From Lichenostomus cassidix (lineage: Eukaryota > Chordata > Aves > Passeriformes > Meliphagidae): DNA of 64,000 nucleotides. Position numbers and translations under genes: made by a program. The notes beneath the pieces were generated by a model. The model saw nothing but the letters and a program-made list of their open reading frames with translations, ran no database searches and had not been told where the DNA came from. Numbering within the stretch: the first letter of the stretch is position 1; each line of letters begins with the position of its first letter. Of the stretch, positions 61,001 through 64,000 are shown in pieces. The DNA lies in NCBI GenBank assembly GCA_008360975.2, contig CM039195.1:12577010-12641009 (forward strand), written 5' to 3'.

Positions 61001-64000
61001 GTTTTACTACAGAAACACAGCTCGTGGAGAGGAAGTTTTTAAGTTTCATTAGACAGTGATGTTATTGAAAACAGGTTTTGAATCTTCACCAAATATATTC
61101 ATGTAGCTGCTTGTGTACCCAACCAATTAAGGTCTGGGAAGTCCATGCAGGGCTCTAAATCATTCATTGCAAGAATCAAGCTCAAAGTTCCAATATGTAC
61201 AATAAAGTTTACGAAAAACATTTCTCAGAAACATCTGAATAATTAATACACAGTAGAGAGACTCTCAAGCCATTCTACACGCTGAAAAAAAAAATATTTC
61301 CTATGAATTATTCATTTAGCTCTGCATACAAGTCTTTTCCTTAACCCAGGAGGATTTACTCTTTTTAGGTGATTATCTTGCACAGTGGCTGTGCTACACT
61401 GGAGCTGAAGTGCTGCTGTGTTTGTGACTCTAGATTGGCTCCTGGACTAGCTGCACCGCAGCAGCCAAGCACTTCAAACCCCAAACACAGAGTGAAGGAG
61501 GCAGATGTTGGGACTGCTCTATGCCACAACAACCTGGCTGCCATTAGCTGGCAGGGGAAGAGGAGCTGCACCCTCTGCCCTCCTGCTGGAAAGGGGTTTG
61601 GCCTGAGACATGAGCCAAGGTTCATTTTGTCACTGCAGAGCAGACAGGACCTCGCTATTTGCCCTTCAGAGCCCTTCTCTAGGGTTTAAATCTACTCTGC
61701 AAACCTTCTGGGAAGCTCATGTCCCCTTTCCTCTTTATTTTTGTAGGTTTTACAAGGTTTTACTTACCCTGTAATACCTGTTGTTCCTTATTAACACAGA
61801 TTAGCATTCCCTGGTTTTAAAACAAAAGAACCCAGATGACAAGATAAAATCTGTTCACTGAGGCAGCAGAAACCAATTACTGCACAGAAACACGAAGATT
61901 GAAAAGCAACAACTTGTGACTGTTTGTTCTGGCTGTTTTCATAACCCAGCCACTGGAATGTATTGCCATGTTCCAATTGTGGCTCTTTTTTCCACAGCCC
62001 ACCTTTCCCCTCCTTCCCTTTTCTTTAAATGAACAGTTTCTTTATCACTGGCTGGAGATGTAACTCTCTCCAGAACCCCACAGAAGAAAGAGATGCTGGG
62101 ATTTCTGCTGAATGCAGAGAAATACCAAAACAATGATATAAAAGCATCCGTGAAGTGCATACATCAAAGTCAAAGGAAATCTTTGTATTCTGCCGGTAAT
62201 GCTTACAAGGTAAAGTGGCATGCAGATTTCTTATTTAATAAATTCCCACAGAAAATTAGTTTTTCACAGTGGGAAGAATTTCAAGGCTTGCTGCGATGAA
62301 CAGGCAGGATCTAATCACTGCTCAGGCTTTGTAGATACACCAGGGTTTGCAGATATTTCAATGATCCAATTATTCTGTTGAGGCACAATCACCTTACCTG
62401 CATACTAATCAACTCATATGCCAACATGAAACAACTCTGCCTTTTCTGGAAGCTCTAGACATATACAGCTCCCTGGTTGACCTTCTGCCAATTACATTCA
62501 TTTCAATTCTATTAGCTCATCTTTTGCCCAAAGGTGACATATGCACAAACCTATAGGGAAAATTGCCTGAATCAACTTTGCACCGCACAGGATGCAGAGT
62601 GGCTGCTCAGCCATGTGAACAGGAGGCATTAAATTCTAAAGCTGGATGCAATTGGACACTAAATAGCAATGAATTTTTCAGGCACAAAACCTCTTCAGAA
62701 AATGCAAAGTTACATTCCATAAAAATGAGAGGATTCTGTTTATTAGAGGAAACAAAATCAATTACTCAGTTTTATATCTTGTGAATACCAGCACGGAATG
62801 GGGATGAACAGAGCCTGGATCATTTCTGCTGGATCAGGATTTACAGTGACTGTTGCGGCTCCTTTTGGGGGACTTCCTTCCCCCTTGGCAGCTTTATGAT
62901 GTTCTATTCTGATTCTCTGTCACTGTGGACTGAGCTGTTGGTAAACTTACTGAATTTGATATCAGTAGAATTTTGGAGCATTTTTAATATTACATTTTCC
63001 AGCTGTGTTTTGTTACAAAAACACCTGTTTATCTAGACGTCCTAATAACAGCTCTCTCCTCAAAATAACAATGAAATCCTTCTAAATCTTTACTGCTATC
63101 TACTCCACAGAGTCATCTCAATTTCTAAAAGTCACCAACATTTTGTCAGAACATTTCTGATGCTCCTAAACCTGGGAAATTAAGCAAAAGCCACAGCATT
63201 TTTCAGGCCCAACAGTAGTGACATTAGCTGTTCTTTAGCTTATTGATACCATACCAGATTATGATTTCTTTTTTATTCCAGCTGCAATGGTATTTCCATC
63301 AAGTGCTTGCTCTATCAAGAAACATGTGCCCTTCTGCAGTGCTGCCCATGAACAGTGACAGGACAATAGCAGGGGACTTGCAGAGGATGCAAAAACATCT
63401 CCTTGTCAAACCTTTAACCCTGGAGCTCCTCCTGACCCCAGGGGACAGCAGCAGAGCCTGGGATGGGCTGGGGAAACACCCAGCCAAGGAGCAGCCAGAG
63501 GTAGGAAATATTGCTCCTGATTAACAGGATTCTTGTGGAGTGTTTGTGCTTTTCCAGAAAACCCTCTGCTTTCCCTCCACTGCCTCTTTGCAATTGTCAC
63601 TAGCATTTCAGCTCCCCTAAAGACAAGGACAGGGGGACAGGCCAGCCCAGGGACACTGTGACTCCCAAACCCCACATCAGTAGCTGCTCCCATTCCTCCC
63701 TTCTGGCACCCCAAAACTAGGGAAATTCCCCTTTATTCCCCTGCCCAGCCTCACCTGCAGCCCCAGGCCAGGCAGCAGCTGTAATTACTGCATCAGCAGT
63801 TGGTTTAAGTACTCCCAGGCGCTCTTGAGGAGAACTCAGCTCCATTAAATGAGAGGGATAAAAGGCAGATGGGTTTCTGTTTTCCTTCTATTTCATTTTT
63901 CATACAAGGAGCTTGTTCAAGCTAGTAAGGGAAAATAGCTCCTCAAGAACAATACTGAGGTGAATTTCTATTGCTTTTTTGTCCTGTAAGCTTCTTACAT
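58091..64000. other. Unannotated non-coding right end
   Basis: No exon, RNA gene or transposon was recognised. It includes a short (TC)n run at 58424-58440, a 12-base A run near 58583-58595 about 40 bp after AATAAA, and a GC-richer patch at 63.4-63.8 kb whose open frames occur on both strands without recognisable domains. Confidence 0.4.

Noticed and set aside
1..64000. CRISPR arrays, tRNA/rRNA genes, known microRNA hairpins, mitochondrial inserts
   Set aside because: Looked for characteristic motifs by eye on both strands. None was recognised, although degenerate or small RNA genes could be missed without covariance-model searches.

Overview
This window looks like nuclear DNA from a bird, possibly a passerine. 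The main evidence is four fragments of the CR1 LINE family. Three carry the antisense 3' end typical of avian CR1 (a 'ggtttgggt…gaccttaaa' core), and two still encode recognisable pieces of the CR1 reverse-transcriptase C-terminus. Other evidence is an AT-rich, CpG-poor background, one sharp CpG island, several solo retroviral LTRs and a few very old MIR/L2-like remnants. There are no bacterial-type genes, operons, CRISPR arrays, rRNAs or tRNAs.

No confident protein-coding gene can be called. The one gene-like landmark is the CpG island at about 3.59-4.89 kb. It is TATA-less, has GC boxes, two strong G-quadruplex motifs and short tandem duplications, and is surely a promoter/first-exon region. 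Three good splice-donor matches on the minus strand (exon ends at 5018, 3951 and 3530) suggest a gene running left out of the window, with its first exon(s) in or beside the island. The right-hand 59 kb would then be upstream intergenic DNA or the intron of another gene. I could not identify that gene.

Layout: 1-3.3 kb is single-copy flank with a short CAG run. 3.3-5.0 kb is the island. 5-12 kb has nothing recognisable. A CR1 piece lies at 11.9 kb, CNE-like AT-rich DNA at 12.9-13.6 kb, and two LTRs of different families at 14.3-15.2 kb. Then follow a CR1 piece at 18.0 kb, a 148-nt polypurine array at 19.3 kb, the largest CR1 piece (about 640 bp) at 28.0-28.7 kb, a second copy of one LTR family at 37.2 kb (opposite orientation) and a second copy of the other at 48.5 kb (same orientation). 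After those come L2- and MIR-like remnants at 49.3 and 51.7 kb, a perfect CTTCC array of about 150 bp at 51.3 kb, a CR1 3' end at 57.2 kb, a third LTR type at 57.3-57.8 kb and a possible MIR at 58.0 kb. The rest is unannotated single-copy DNA whose open frames look like chance.

The best-supported new observation is an LTR family of about 265 bp with termini TGTGGCTAGC…CAACAGYRACA, present twice in opposite orientations. Each copy has its own perfect 6-bp target-site duplication. I found no complete, previously undescribed system. All calls are by eye, without database searches or alignments.
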